From Marinilabiliaceae bacterium (lineage in GTDB: Bacteria; Bacteroidota; Bacteroidia; Bacteroidales; Marinilabiliaceae): a stretch of 64,000 nt of DNA. A program made the translations under genes and the position numbers. Shown here piece after piece: positions 1 through 11,511 of the stretch (positions are counted from its first letter, which is position 1; every line of letters begins with the position of its first letter). The notes under the pieces were generated by a model. That model was not told the origin of the DNA, did no database searches, and saw only the letters and a list, made by a program, of their open reading frames with translations. The DNA lies in contig JAEINY010000003.1 in assembly GCA_016342595.1 (NCBI GenBank), forward strand, positions 1-64,000. The letters are read 5' to 3'.

Positions 1-2
1 CT

Positions 3-2420
3 AAATCATTACCTGAAGATTTCATTATTTCACTTTATCTGGATAAGCGAAATCACCTTTGGATTGGGAGTAAGAATAAGGGATTATGGCAGATGAGTTT
101 AAATGCCAAACCATTTAAACATTACTATCATGTGCCTGGGCAAAATAGTTTGTTGGGTAATTCTGTTTTTGGATTGGCACAGGATGAATATGATAATGTA
201 TGGATTGGAACTCAGGAGGGATTAACACATTTAGATTTGAAAAGCAATGTGTTTACACCTGTAGATATTTTGAAAGACGGTAGTTTGATGTCAGTTTGGA
301 CATTGTACGCTGAAAAACCCAATTCGCTATGGATCGGAACCTCCAATGGTGTTATGAAATATGATATTATCACTAAAAAATATGAGGTCTATTCCTATGA
401 TGAAGACGATCCTACCTCCCTATCAAATGATGAGGTGTTTGCCATTGAGAAAGATAAATTAGGACGTTTGTGGGTGGGAACTGTTTATGGCTTGAACCGT
501 TATATTCCGGAGGAAAAACGATTTAAACGCTATCCGGCTTTCGGTACCTCTCGTTCGTTGAGTCATCCCACCATATGGAGTATTGATAAAGACAGTAAAG
601 GGAGATTGTGGATTTCCACAGCTGAGGGTTTGAATTTGTACAATTACAAAACGGATGATTTTACGGTTATAAAACATCGTACAGACGATTCGTTGTCTAT
701 TAGTGATAGTTATGTCAATTCGGTGTATGAAGATCATCAGAACCGCATTTGGGTATCCACCCGGCAGGGTATTAGTGTTTTAAATGATGAATTAGAGGTT
801 GTCAGGCAAGTTCATTTGGCTCAGGGAATGGCCAGTTCTTATGTCTACTCATTATTGGAGCACAACGGACATATTTGGGCTTCTACAAATTTTGGTTTGG
901 CGTGTATTAATACAACTAACTTTCGGATTGAAAATTTTAATGTGACAGATGGGCTTCAAGCCAATGAATTTAATATTGCAGCCTTGAAGTTAGCTGATGA
1001 GCGATTGATATTCGGAGGGATTAACGGATTGTCTGTTTTTCATTCGGATAGCATCACCAGGTCTGATTTCGTCCCACCTATCTATTTTACAGGACTTAAG
1101 CTATACGAGAGAGATATCTCTCCACGGGATACCACTTCCTGGCATGATATTGTCATTCGTTCATCAATGATAAATGCGCGTACACTAAAGCTTAGTCCTC
1201 AAGAAAAGGTGATCACTCTTGAATTTGCAGCCCTCGACTTTGATGCTCCTGAGCGAATTAATTATTTTTATCGTCTTTTACCTAATACTAAGGATTGGAT
1301 TCCACTTGGAAATAAAAACTTTCTGACATTCATTAATCTTAATCCGGGGAAATATCAGCTTGAAATAAAATCCACTAATGCAGATGGTCTTATCTGTGAT
1401 AATGTAAAATCCCTTAAAATTGAAGTGAAGCCACCTTTATGGAAGGAAACTTGGTTTATTACAATGGAGTTTTTATTCCTGTTTTTGTTTGTTTATTCGA
1501 TAGTGCGGTATCGAATGCACCGATTAAAGCGAGATAAAGAGCGATTGGAATCTGTCGTGGAATCAAGAACGCGAGAAATTGAAGTGCAGCGTAATGTGGC
1601 TCATAAGCAACGGGATGAAATCGCCAGACAAAAGGTACAACTGGAAGAATTTGCAAAGGGTTTGGAAGAGAAAGTGAAGGATAGAACGCGTGAATTGGAA
1701 AAGGCTAAAGTAAAAGCAGAGGAGTCCGATCGGCTAAAGTCGGCGTTCTTATCAAATATGTCGCATGAGATTAGAACACCTATGAATGCGATCATTGGTT
1801 TTTCTGAGTTATTATTGGAGCCTTCATTTGAAGAGAAAGAGCGAATAGCATTTGCTCAAATGATTAAAACCAATGGGGATACGCTTCTTAATTTGTTGAG
1901 CGATATCATTGATATTTCAATGATCGAAAGTGGTCAGTTGAAAACAAGTCAATCACGAACCGATGTGAATCAACTAATGAATGCGGTCTATGCAACATTT
2001 TCTAAAACCAACGTGATTGATGATAAGTTAGGTGTTGAATTGATTTTGGACTGTACGGACAAGGAAATAGTATTGAATACCGATCCGCTTCGGTTAACGC
2101 AAATACTCAATAATCTACTGGGTAATGCCTTGAAATTTACAGAGCAAGGTTTTGTGAAAATGGGGTGTCAAGTGATTTCTGACCAATGGGTTGAGTTCTA
2201 TGTCGAAGACTCAGGTATAGGGATAGATCTGGAATATCAGAAGCAAATATTTGATCGCTTTTTAAAAGTTGAAGAAGACAAAGATCATCTATATCGAGGC
2301 AGTGGATTGGGCCTGACTATCACCAAAAATTTAGTGGAATTGTTAGATGGTACCATTGGTCTGGAATCAGAGAAAGATAAAGGTTCCCGGTTCTTCTTCC
2401 GATTACCCTATAATTATTAG
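3..2420 (+). CDS. Propeller-type sensor histidine kinase (5' end outside window)
   Basis: The reading frame enters from the left edge, because codons from base 3 already encode a propeller blade motif (LWIG) upstream of the first ATG at 93. Several two-component-regulator propeller blades follow (repeated W-I-G-T and L-W-V-G type motifs), then a Y_Y_Y domain, one membrane helix around bases 1450-1510, a coiled-coil linker, HisKA and HATPase_c. The phospho-acceptor His is in MSHEIRTPMN (His codon 1764-1766). N, G1 and G2 boxes are visible as NNLLGNALKF, EDSGIGID and GSGLGLTI. The protein ends directly after the ATPase domain, so it lacks the receiver and AraC domains of classical hybrid two-component systems. 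Such kinases sense periplasmic ligands, often glycans, and phosphorylate a separate response regulator; the ligand cannot be told here. Confidence 0.93.
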   Translation, partial: KSLPEDFIISLYLDKRNHLWIGSKNKGLWQMSLNAKPFKHYYHVPGQNSLLGNSVFGLAQDEYDNVWIGTQEGLTHLDLKSNVFTPVDILKDGSLMSVWTLYAEKPNSLWIGTSNGVMKYDIITKKYEVYSYDEDDPTSLSNDEVFAIEKDKLGRLWVGTVYGLNRYIPEEKRFKRYPAFGTSRSLSHPTIWSIDKDSKGRLWISTAEGLNLYNYKTDDFTVIKHRTDDSLSISDSYVNSVYEDHQNRIWVSTRQGISVLNDELEVVRQVHLAQGMASSYVYSLLEHNGHIWASTNFGLACINTTNFRIENFNVTDGLQANEFNIAALKLADERLIFGGINGLSVFHSDSITRSDFVPPIYFTGLKLYERDISPRDTTSWHDIVIRSSMINARTLKLSPQEKVITLEFAALDFDAPERINYFYRLLPNTKDWIPLGNKNFLTFINLNPGKYQLEIKSTNADGLICDNVKSLKIEVKPPLWKETWFITMEFLFLFLFVYSIVRYRMHRLKRDKERLESVVESRTREIEVQRNVAHKQRDEIARQKVQLEEFAKGLEEKVKDRTRELEKAKVKAEESDRLKSAFLSNMSHEIRTPMNAIIGFSELLLEPSFEEKERIAFAQMIKTNGDTLLNLLSDIIDISMIESGQLKTSQSRTDVNQLMNAVYATFSKTNVIDDKLGVELILDCTDKEIVLNTDPLRLTQILNNLLGNALKFTEQGFVKMGCQVISDQWVEFYVEDSGIGIDLEYQKQIFDRFLKVEEDKDHLYRGSGLGLTITKNLVELLDGTIGLESEKDKGSRFFFRLPYNY

Positions 2421-2450
2421 CATTAGTGACGCCTCGTTTTTATCTTCTGT

Positions 2451-2939
2451 TTATTCCAAGTGCAGATGAGTGCCTGTTTTTATTTCACGCATCACAAATG
2501 AGCTTCTAACATTGCCGATGTTTTCAATGGAAGCCAGTTTGTTATAAATGAAATTGTGGTAAGTATCCATATCCTTGGTGATGATCTTAAGCATATAGTC
2601 GTACATGCCTGCAATATGGTGACACTCTAATACTTCAGAAGATTTGACAATTTCAACTTCAAATTCCCGAATCACATCGTGTGAATGGTGTTTCAGCGAA
2701 ACATTACAAAAAGCGATCAGCTCTTTACCTACTTTTTGTTTATTGATGATGGCCACATATTTTTCGATGACACCGTTGCGCTCCAGTCGTTTCATGCGCT
2801 CAAATACAGGTGTCAGGCTTAGTCCCAAATGATGAGCGAGTTGTTTGGTGGTCATCTTTGCATCCTGTTGTAATAAATCCAACAGCTTTTTATCTGTTTT
2901 GTCTAATTGAATAGGAGAAAATTTTTCCTCTTTAGCCAT
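2451..2939 (-). CDS. Lrp/AsnC family transcriptional regulator
   Basis: A 162-residue protein with the two-domain Lrp/AsnC plan. The N-terminal winged helix-turn-helix (about residues 15-70) reads MTTKQLAHHLGLSLTPVFER, and a C-terminal RAM/AsnC ligand-binding domain follows (about 75-155). Length is typical of the family. These proteins are octameric or dimeric regulators of amino-acid metabolism that sense amino acids through the RAM domain. It is convergent with the sensor kinase (30 nt between stops) and has no co-directional partner, so its targets are unknown; autoregulation is common in the family. No exact TAnnTTTG box is seen upstream. Confidence 0.93.
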   Translation of the reverse strand: MAKEEKFSPIQLDKTDKKLLDLLQQDAKMTTKQLAHHLGLSLTPVFERMKRLERNGVIEKYVAIINKQKVGKELIAFCNVSLKHHSHDVIREFEVEIVKSSEVLECHHIAGMYDYMLKIITKDMDTYHNFIYNKLASIENIGNVRSSFVMREIKTGTHLHLE

Positions 2940-3074
2940 GGTAATACAGTATTTATGCTTTATTTTTCCTGTGATATCGCAATGCTAAGAAAAAAAAACT
3001 AAAAACTTTATGGTATGTAGGAAAAAATGTCTATAAAGTGGTATGTTTGTTTGTAATAATAGAGTGATAATTCT

Positions 3075-3200
3075 TTATTGAAATATAGATACACACCTTC
3101 TAGGTGGTTATGAAGGTGAGCAATTCGGCCACTTAGTGGTCTGAATTTGGTTTTTATGGTTAATGTTTTGCTTAAGCCCGGAGACGTCCGGGCTTTTTTT
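3075..3200 (+). ncRNA. Candidate structured small RNA, unknown family
   Basis: An apparently gene-free stretch that folds into three consecutive hairpins on the + strand. Hairpin 1 is CACCTTC 3094-3100 with GAAGGTG 3112-3118. Hairpin 2 is an 11-bp stem with one bulged T between 3122-3132 and 3136-3147. Hairpin 3 is an intrinsic terminator, 3174-3195, followed by a T run. No + strand gene ends upstream that would need the terminator. A loose promoter (TTTG 3046-3049, 18-nt gap, TAATTCTT 3068-3075) lies just before. I do not recognise it as tmRNA, 6S, SRP or RNase P RNA. It could instead be a regulatory leader or simply a terminator region. Confidence 0.35.
3174..3200 (+). terminator. Intrinsic terminator of the RNA candidate
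   Basis: Perfect 8-bp stem AAGCCCGG (3174-3181) / CCGGGCTT (3188-3195) with loop AGACGT, followed by T's to 3200. The T tract is on the + strand only. The minus-strand gene ending at 3199 has no T run on its far side, so this signal belongs to + strand transcription. Confidence 0.75.
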
Positions 3201-3564
3201 ATGCCTTTTTTTGACGGTATTCCATATAAACCAGATGATAATCAACGATTGAAGAGCTATTTGGAAACGAATCTCCTTTTAACCATCCCCATCGGAGTAA
3301 GGCATGCTCAATAATTTGCCGGTCACTCCCTGAGTTTTCATGCCACTTCTCTGCCAAAAATCGAAATGCTTTACATTGTTTACAGCGCCATTCTGTTTGA
3401 AGTACTACATTATCAGTAGCTTTTCGCATTGTCCATTCGCATATGGCCAGATAGGTTTCTTTATACTTTCGTTTAACGTATTTGCAATCTTTTTTACTGC
3501 CGTAGCTTGGTAAACATATTAATAGGAGGAGGGTGAAACTGATGATCCGAAATGTCTTTTGCAT
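3199..3564 (-). CDS. Small secreted protein of unknown function
   Basis: A 121-residue protein beginning with a clear Sec signal peptide (MQKTFRIISFTLLLLICLPS, probable cleavage after YGS around residue 22). The mature part is basic and aromatic, with cysteines at K-D-C-K, I-C-E-W and a CxxC pair (WRCKQCKAF); these could form disulfides or bind a metal in the periplasm. I do not recognise the family. It stands alone with an ATG start, and no co-directional neighbour within the same transcription unit is obvious. Confidence 0.7.
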   Translation of the reverse strand: MQKTFRIISFTLLLLICLPSYGSKKDCKYVKRKYKETYLAICEWTMRKATDNVVLQTEWRCKQCKAFRFLAEKWHENSGSDRQIIEHALLRWGWLKGDSFPNSSSIVDYHLVYMEYRQKKA

Positions 3565-3861
3565 GATAGTGTTGTTTTATGGTATTCAAAGTTACAACTC
3601 ATTCTTGAGAAAATGGATTCATTACACGAAACGGTAAGTTCATTCTCTATTTTTTATTGTTTAAGTCTTTTTTCTATCAAATTAACATTTACTTTTTCTA
3701 TTTTCGGCGTGAACAATTTGATGTTATTCTTTTTTATATTGGGTTTAAATAAAATTGGTCGATTAAAGATAAAAATCTATTTTTAACCCTCTTAATAATT
3801 GACTTACCCTATTCTACCTAAAGGAAAAATTATTTTTTGTGACTTAAAAAATTAAAGTATC

Positions 3862-4470
3862 ATGCAAACCAAGCTCCAGGAATTAACGGACAAGATTTAT
3901 AATGAAGGAGTGCAGAAGGCCCGCGATGAAGCGGAAGTCATTCTGAGTAAGGCCCGGGAGGATGCCGATGGTATTGTGGCCAAAGCCGAAGCAGATGCCG
4001 GAAAAATGCTTCAGGAAGCACAAAAGAAAGCGGATGAATTGAAACGTAACATGGAAGCCGAGATGAAATTAGCGGCCTCTCAATCCATGAGTGCTTTAAA
4101 GCAGCAAATCGCAACTGCTATCACACTTCAGGTTGTGGAGCCCGGTGTTAAAGAGGTGTTTGGCGACAAACAGTTCATGCAGGAATTATTGGTGAATGTT
4201 GTTCAGGGATGGACGGCATCCGGTAATTTTGATTTGAATTTGATTCTTCCCGAAGCGGACAAGGATCAGTTAGAAAGCTTCTTTAAGAATAGCTTAGCTG
4301 TCGAATTGAATAAGGGTATCACGTTTGAGTTTGACAAACGTTTAAAAGCTGGGTTTAAAGTTGGACCGAAAGATGGTAGCTATATCATTGGTTTGTCTGA
4401 TGATGATTTTGAAAATTTCTTCAAAGCTTATCTGCGCCCTAAAACCACCACTTTACTTTTCGAGAAATAA
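3862..4470 (+). CDS. ntpE: V-type ATPase subunit E (peripheral stalk)
   Basis: First gene of a seven-gene V-type ATPase operon. The 202-residue product starts with a long Ala/Glu/Lys-rich coiled coil (about residues 1-75; for example KAEADAGKMLQEAQKKADEL), followed by a globular C-terminal domain, as in vATP-synt_E proteins. E subunits form the peripheral stalk linking the catalytic A3B3 head to subunit I in the membrane. The next gene begins 5 nt after the stop. The partner stalk subunit (G/H) is not encoded in this operon. Confidence 0.93.
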   Translation: MQTKLQELTDKIYNEGVQKARDEAEVILSKAREDADGIVAKAEADAGKMLQEAQKKADELKRNMEAEMKLAASQSMSALKQQIATAITLQVVEPGVKEVFGDKQFMQELLVNVVQGWTASGNFDLNLILPEADKDQLESFFKNSLAVELNKGITFEFDKRLKAGFKVGPKDGSYIIGLSDDDFENFFKAYLRPKTTTLLFEK

Positions 4471-4475
4471 TCAAA

Positions 4476-5339
4476 ATGGCTAGAAACTATTACTGTTTAG
4501 TTGCAGGATTACCCGATTTAGTTATGGAGGATCGTAAATTGGCGTTTACATCCGTTGCATTGAGGGAACTGCTGCAAGAGGATTTGCATCCGCAGGATTA
4601 TAGATTGGTCAGCCTCTTTTTTCTCCCCTACGATCATCAAAATATTATTAATCGATTATTTAATAAGGATACATCCTTTGATAAGAGAGGTTTGTATGCC
4701 GAAGAAGTAATTGATGAAGTCACTGATAAAAAAGCGTTTGAATTGGCTGAAGAGACTGGATTACATGGTTATTTGAACAATTTTTTAAACGACTTTTATG
4801 AGCGTGAAGAAAAGCCGGCTCGTCAAGATGCCGAGCGGCAATTAACTTCAGCCTATTTTCAAATGTTGCTGGGAGGATCCAATTCATTTGTTAGTGCCTA
4901 TGCACAGCAAGAATTAACGATTCGTAATATTATTGTAGCATTGAATGGCCGGAAGTATGATCTGGAAGTGGAAAAAGACATCATTGGTGATGGCGATGTG
5001 GTGGATGCGCTCAAAAAGAGTCGTGCCCGTGACTTTGGCCTGACGACCGATGTGGAGATGCTTGATCATTTGATGCAAATTCATGAAAATCCTGATCCGC
5101 TCGATCGGGAGATGAAGCTGGATCTGTTGCGTTGGCAATTTCTCGACGAAGAAACCTTTTTTAATTACTTCACCATCGAAAAGGTGTTGGCATTTACACT
5201 TAAACTTATGATTGTAGAACGTTGGTTTGAGTTAGATGAAGAAAAGGGACGAGAGTTGTTCAAGAACCTTATTAACGATCTGGAAACCGGATACGAATTT
5301 CCTGAAGAATTTAAATTAAGCCATGGAAAGAAAAAATAA
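4476..5339 (+). CDS. DUF2764 protein of the V-ATPase operon (possible subunit C equivalent)
   Basis: A 287-residue protein opening with YYCLVAGLPDL, characteristic of the DUF2764 family found between subunits E and A in V-ATPase operons of Bacteroidota, Chlamydiae and spirochaetes. It has no signal peptide or membrane helix and is predicted mostly helical and acidic. It occupies the operon place where other bacteria carry ntpC, and no C (d-type) subunit is present here. The inference that it caps the rotor like subunit C is therefore attractive but unproven. Its last 17 nt overlap the start of ntpA, suggesting translational coupling. Confidence 0.85.
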   Translation: MARNYYCLVAGLPDLVMEDRKLAFTSVALRELLQEDLHPQDYRLVSLFFLPYDHQNIINRLFNKDTSFDKRGLYAEEVIDEVTDKKAFELAEETGLHGYLNNFLNDFYEREEKPARQDAERQLTSAYFQMLLGGSNSFVSAYAQQELTIRNIIVALNGRKYDLEVEKDIIGDGDVVDALKKSRARDFGLTTDVEMLDHLMQIHENPDPLDREMKLDLLRWQFLDEETFFNYFTIEKVLAFTLKLMIVERWFELDEEKGRELFKNLINDLETGYEFPEEFKLSHGKKK

Positions 5340-7089
5340 AACAACCGGTAAGGTAGCCGGTATCATTGCCAACCTGGTTATTGTGGATGTAGATGGGCCG
5401 GTGGCTCAGAACGAAATATGCTTTATCCACCATCAGGAAGCGAGTTTGATGGCGGAGGTGATTAAAGTATTGGGTAACCATGCTTATGTCCAGGTGTTTG
5501 AAAGTACACGTGGACTAAAAGTGGGGACTAAAGCTGAATTCGAAGGTCACATGTTGGAAGTAACACTGGGGCCTGGTATCCTGTCGCGTAACTACGATGG
5601 ATTACAGAATGACTTAGACAAGATGGAGGGTGTTTTCCTGAAACGGGGAGACTACACTGATCCACTGAACCGTGAATTGGAATGGGACTTTACACCGCTG
5701 GCAAAAGCCGGTGATGAAGTGTCGGCCGGTGACTGGTTAGGCGAAGTACCTGAAAACGGGATGCCACACAAAATTATGGTGCCATTTAAGATGGAAGGCC
5801 AATATACCCTTAAAAGTATTGTAGGCGCCGGAAAACATAAAGTGGATGATACCATTGCCGTAGTAACCGATAAAGATGGAATAGACATTCCTTTGACCAT
5901 GGTACAGAAGTGGCCGGTGAAAGTACCAATCCGTGCTTTTATCGAGAAACCACGTCCGTTTAAATTGTTGGAAACAGGAGTACGCTGTATGGATACCTTA
6001 AATCCTATTGCTGAAGGAGGAACCGGATTTATTCCCGGACCTTTTGGTACTGGTAAGACCGTATTGCAACATGCCATTTCCAAGCAGGCGGAAGCAGATA
6101 TCGTAATCATCGCCGCTTGTGGTGAGCGTGCCAATGAGGTGGTTGAGATCTTTACAGAGTTTCCGGAGTTGGAAGATCCACGTACCGGTCGGAAATTGAT
6201 GGAACGAACAACCATTATTGCGAACACTTCGAACATGCCGGTGGCTGCCCGTGAAGCATCCGTATATACCGCGATGACTTTGGGTGAATATTATCGTTCC
6301 ATGGGATTACGTGTATTGCTGATGGCCGATTCCACATCACGTTGGGCACAAGCTTTACGTGAGATGTCCAACCGTTTGGAAGAATTACCCGGACCGGATG
6401 CCTTCCCAATGGATTTATCATCCATCGTGTCTAACTTTTATGCACGGGCAGGTTATGTTTTTCTGAATAATGGTGAAACAGGATCCATTACCTTTATTGG
6501 TACGGTATCACCTGCGGGTGGTAACCTGAAAGAGCCGGTAACGGAATCAACTCGTAAAGCAGCGCGTTGTTTCTATGGATTATCGCAGGCACGCGCCGAT
6601 AGTAAGCGTTATCCGGCCATTGATGCCATTGATAGTTACTCCAAATATCTCGAATATCCTGAAGTGCAGGAATATTTGGCCAAACATGTATCTGAAGATT
6701 GGCTTGGCAATGTGATCATTGCGAAAGATTTACTTTTAAGAGGTAAAGAAGCCATGGAGCAGATCAATATTCTTGGTGATGACGGGGTACCGATTGAATT
6801 CCATGAGCGTTTCTGGAAAGGGGAGTTGATTGATTTCGTGATCCTGCAACAAGATGCCTTTGATAAAATTGATTGTTCAACTTCAATGGAACGTCAGAAA
6901 TTCATGTTAGGTTCTGTGCTGAATGTGACTGAAGGAACCTATTTCTTCGGAAATTTCGAAGAGGTATCGGAATTCTTTAAAAATGTGATCAACCAATATA
7001 AGCAAATGAACTACTCTGAATTCAAATCAGAGAAATTCAATGCATACGTAGAGGAGTTGCAAGCCATGCTCAACGAGCGTAAAAACTAA
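5323..7089 (+). CDS. ntpA: V-type ATPase catalytic subunit A
   Basis: A 588-residue catalytic subunit. It has the beta-barrel N-terminus, the A-subunit-specific bulge domain, and an intact Walker A P-loop GPFGTGKT (residues 239-246) that binds ATP at the A/B interface. Length is typical. It hydrolyses (or makes) ATP, driving rotation of the D-centred shaft and ion flow through the I/K sector. It overlaps the DUF2764 gene by 17 nt and is followed after 35 nt by ntpB. Confidence 0.98.
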   Translation: MERKNKTTGKVAGIIANLVIVDVDGPVAQNEICFIHHQEASLMAEVIKVLGNHAYVQVFESTRGLKVGTKAEFEGHMLEVTLGPGILSRNYDGLQNDLDKMEGVFLKRGDYTDPLNRELEWDFTPLAKAGDEVSAGDWLGEVPENGMPHKIMVPFKMEGQYTLKSIVGAGKHKVDDTIAVVTDKDGIDIPLTMVQKWPVKVPIRAFIEKPRPFKLLETGVRCMDTLNPIAEGGTGFIPGPFGTGKTVLQHAISKQAEADIVIIAACGERANEVVEIFTEFPELEDPRTGRKLMERTTIIANTSNMPVAAREASVYTAMTLGEYYRSMGLRVLLMADSTSRWAQALREMSNRLEELPGPDAFPMDLSSIVSNFYARAGYVFLNNGETGSITFIGTVSPAGGNLKEPVTESTRKAARCFYGLSQARADSKRYPAIDAIDSYSKYLEYPEVQEYLAKHVSEDWLGNVIIAKDLLLRGKEAMEQINILGDDGVPIEFHERFWKGELIDFVILQQDAFDKIDCSTSMERQKFMLGSVLNVTEGTYFFGNFEEVSEFFKNVINQYKQMNYSEFKSEKFNAYVEELQAMLNERKN

Positions 7090-7124
7090 ACTCCTTGATG
7101 TAAAACATTGCAAAATTAGAATTC

Positions 7125-8447
7125 ATGGAAACTCAAGCTTTTCAAAAAGTATATACAAAAATCACCAACATCACCAAAGCTACCGTGTCGCTGAATGCGC
7201 CGGGAGTAGGTTATGAGGAGCTGGCTGTGGTGAATGGCCGCTTGGCTCAGGTGGTAAAAATATTTGGTGATAATGTGACATTACAGGTATTCTCAGGGAC
7301 AGAAGGTATTCCAACGGATGCGGATGTCATGTTCTTAAATCACCCACCTCAATTAAAAGTGAGCGATCAGTTGGCCGGACGTTTCTTTAACGCATATGGA
7401 CATCCCATCGATGGTGGCCCGGAAGTAGAAGGAGAGATTCGTAACATTGGTTCGCCATCGGTGAATCCGGTACGTCGTATGCAGCCTTCTGAATTTATTG
7501 CCACAGGTATTGCTGGTATTGACTTGAATAACACCTTGGTGACAGGTCAAAAGATTCCGTTTTTTGCCGATCCCGATCAGCCTTATAACCAGGTAATGGC
7601 TAACGTGGCCTTACGTGCAAAGGCCGATAAGATTATTCTGGGTGGAATGGGATTATCGAACGATGATTACCTGTTCTTTAAAAATGTATTTGATAACGCC
7701 GGTGCCTTAGACCGCATCATTAGTTTTGTGAATACAACGGATAACCCACCGGTAGAACGATTGTTAGTACCCGATATGGCCCTGACAGCTGCGGAGTATT
7801 TCGCGGTAGATAAGAAGCAGAAAGTACTGGTACTGTTAACAGATATGACTCTGTTTGCCGATGCCTTGAGTATCGTATCCAACCGGATGGATCAGATTCC
7901 GTCGAAAGATAGTATGCCAGGATCACTGTATTCCGATTTGGCGCGTATCTACGAGAAAGCAGTTCAGTTTCCTGATGGTGGATCCATTACCATTGTGGCT
8001 GTAACAACACTATCTGGTGGTGATATTACACACGCCATTCCGGACAATACCGGTTATATCACAGAGGGACAGTTGTTCCTGCGTCGTGATACAGAGATTG
8101 GTAAAGTTATTGTTGATCCATTCCGAAGCTTATCTCGTTTGAAGCAGCTGGTAATTGGTAAGCAAACACGTAAAGATCACCCGCAGGTGATGAATGCTGC
8201 CATTCGTTTGTATGCTGATGCAGCCAACGCACGAACTAAAATGGAAAATGGTTTTGATTTGACGGATTACGATGAGCGGACATTAGATTTCGCGAAGTCC
8301 TATTCGGAACAAATATTAGCCATTGACATTAATGTGGATGCAGTAGAAATGTTGGAAACATCCTGGGGATTATTCCGCAAACACTTCTCTAAAGCAGAAG
8401 TGGGAATCAAGCAGGAGTTTGTAGATGAGCATTGGGATAAAAAATAA
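7125..8447 (+). CDS. ntpB: V-type ATPase non-catalytic subunit B
   Basis: A 440-residue paralogue of subunit A in which the P-loop position is degenerate (IDLNNTLVTGQKIPFF in place of a GxxxxGKT), as expected for the non-catalytic B subunit. The conserved SNRMDQIPSKDSMPGSLYSD region that completes the catalytic interface is present. It forms the A3B3 hexamer with NtpA. The gap of about 90 nt to the true ntpD start is the longest within the operon's core. Confidence 0.97.
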   Translation: METQAFQKVYTKITNITKATVSLNAPGVGYEELAVVNGRLAQVVKIFGDNVTLQVFSGTEGIPTDADVMFLNHPPQLKVSDQLAGRFFNAYGHPIDGGPEVEGEIRNIGSPSVNPVRRMQPSEFIATGIAGIDLNNTLVTGQKIPFFADPDQPYNQVMANVALRAKADKIILGGMGLSNDDYLFFKNVFDNAGALDRIISFVNTTDNPPVERLLVPDMALTAAEYFAVDKKQKVLVLLTDMTLFADALSIVSNRMDQIPSKDSMPGSLYSDLARIYEKAVQFPDGGSITIVAVTTLSGGDITHAIPDNTGYITEGQLFLRRDTEIGKVIVDPFRSLSRLKQLVIGKQTRKDHPQVMNAAIRLYADAANARTKMENGFDLTDYDERTLDFAKSYSEQILAIDINVDAVEMLETSWGLFRKHFSKAEVGIKQEFVDEHWDKK

Positions 8448-8537
8448 TGAAATTTGATAGACGATTTTTGAAATTTGATTTATGAAATCAAGAATCTCAT
8501 ATCAGAAATCATATATCTTAAATCAAAACAATCCGGA

Positions 8538-9133
8538 ATGGCTATAAAATTTCAATATAATAAAATCTCCCAGCAGGCTCTTGGAAAGCAGTTGAAAGTA
8601 AGGGAAAAAGCCTTGCCCACGCTGAAGAACAAGGAAGCAGCTTTGCGGATGGAGGTGAAGAGAGCAAAAGACCGTGCCGGGGTGCTTGTGAAAGAATTGG
8701 AGGATAAAATAGCTCAATATGACGGCATGGTCCGTCTGTGGGGTGAATTTGATACATCTCTTATCCGTATTAAAGATGTAGAGTTATCTGTAAAAAAATT
8801 GGCTGGTGTTAGAACCCCGATTTTGGATAATGTCGTCTTTGATATTCAACCATTCGTCATGTTCAATCAGCCTTTGTGGTTGATGGATGGGATAAAATTG
8901 GTGGAGCAGATGGCACGTATTGCCATTGAAAGGGAGGTATTTCTTCAAAAAATGAATCTCTTGGATTTTGCCCGTAAAAAGACCACTCAGAAAGTAAACC
9001 TTTATGAGAAGGTGCAGATTCCGGGGTATCAGGATGCCATTTTGAAGATCAAGCGATTCCTGGAAGACGAAGATAATTTATCCAAGTCCGCGCAGAAAAT
9101 TGTGAAAACCCGTCAACAACAGGAGGTGCAGTC

Positions 9134-9137
<4 letters not shown>
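8538..9137 (+). CDS. ntpD: V-type ATPase subunit D (central shaft)
   Basis: A 199-residue ATP-synt_D protein formed largely of two long helices, which make the rotating shaft inside A3B3. I place the start at the ATG at 8538 (MAIKFQYNKISQQ), which matches the usual D-subunit N-terminus. The frame stays open upstream to a TTG at 8475, but those 21 residues come from low-complexity AT-rich spacer and are unlike the family. The stop overlaps the ntpI start by 4 nt (ATGA). Confidence 0.95.
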
Positions 9138-11448
<2,311 letters not shown>

Positions 11449-11472
11449 ATTGTTTTTGAACTATTATATTTG

Positions 11473-11505
11473 AGAGTTGGTCCACGGTGACCAACTCTTT
11501 TTTTT
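11473..11505 (+). terminator. Intrinsic terminator of the V-ATPase operon
   Basis: Perfect 10-bp stem AGAGTTGGTC (11473-11482) / GACCAACTCT (11489-11498), loop CACGGT, then a run of eight T's. It lies 24 nt after the ntpK stop and closes the ntpE-ntpK operon. Confidence 0.93.
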
Positions 11506-11511
11506 ACGCCT

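Noticed and set aside
3559-3786. 75-codon + strand frame before ntpE
   Set aside because: Very AT-rich, Phe/Ile-rich translation of spacer DNA, overlapping the start of the divergent secreted-protein gene; no supporting signal.
5652-6236. 194-codon antisense frame within ntpA
   Set aside because: Shadow of a strongly conserved coding sequence on the opposite strand.
8475-8537. 21-codon N-terminal extension of NtpD from a TTG
   Set aside because: Low-complexity spacer sequence; the family N-terminus begins at the ATG at 8538.
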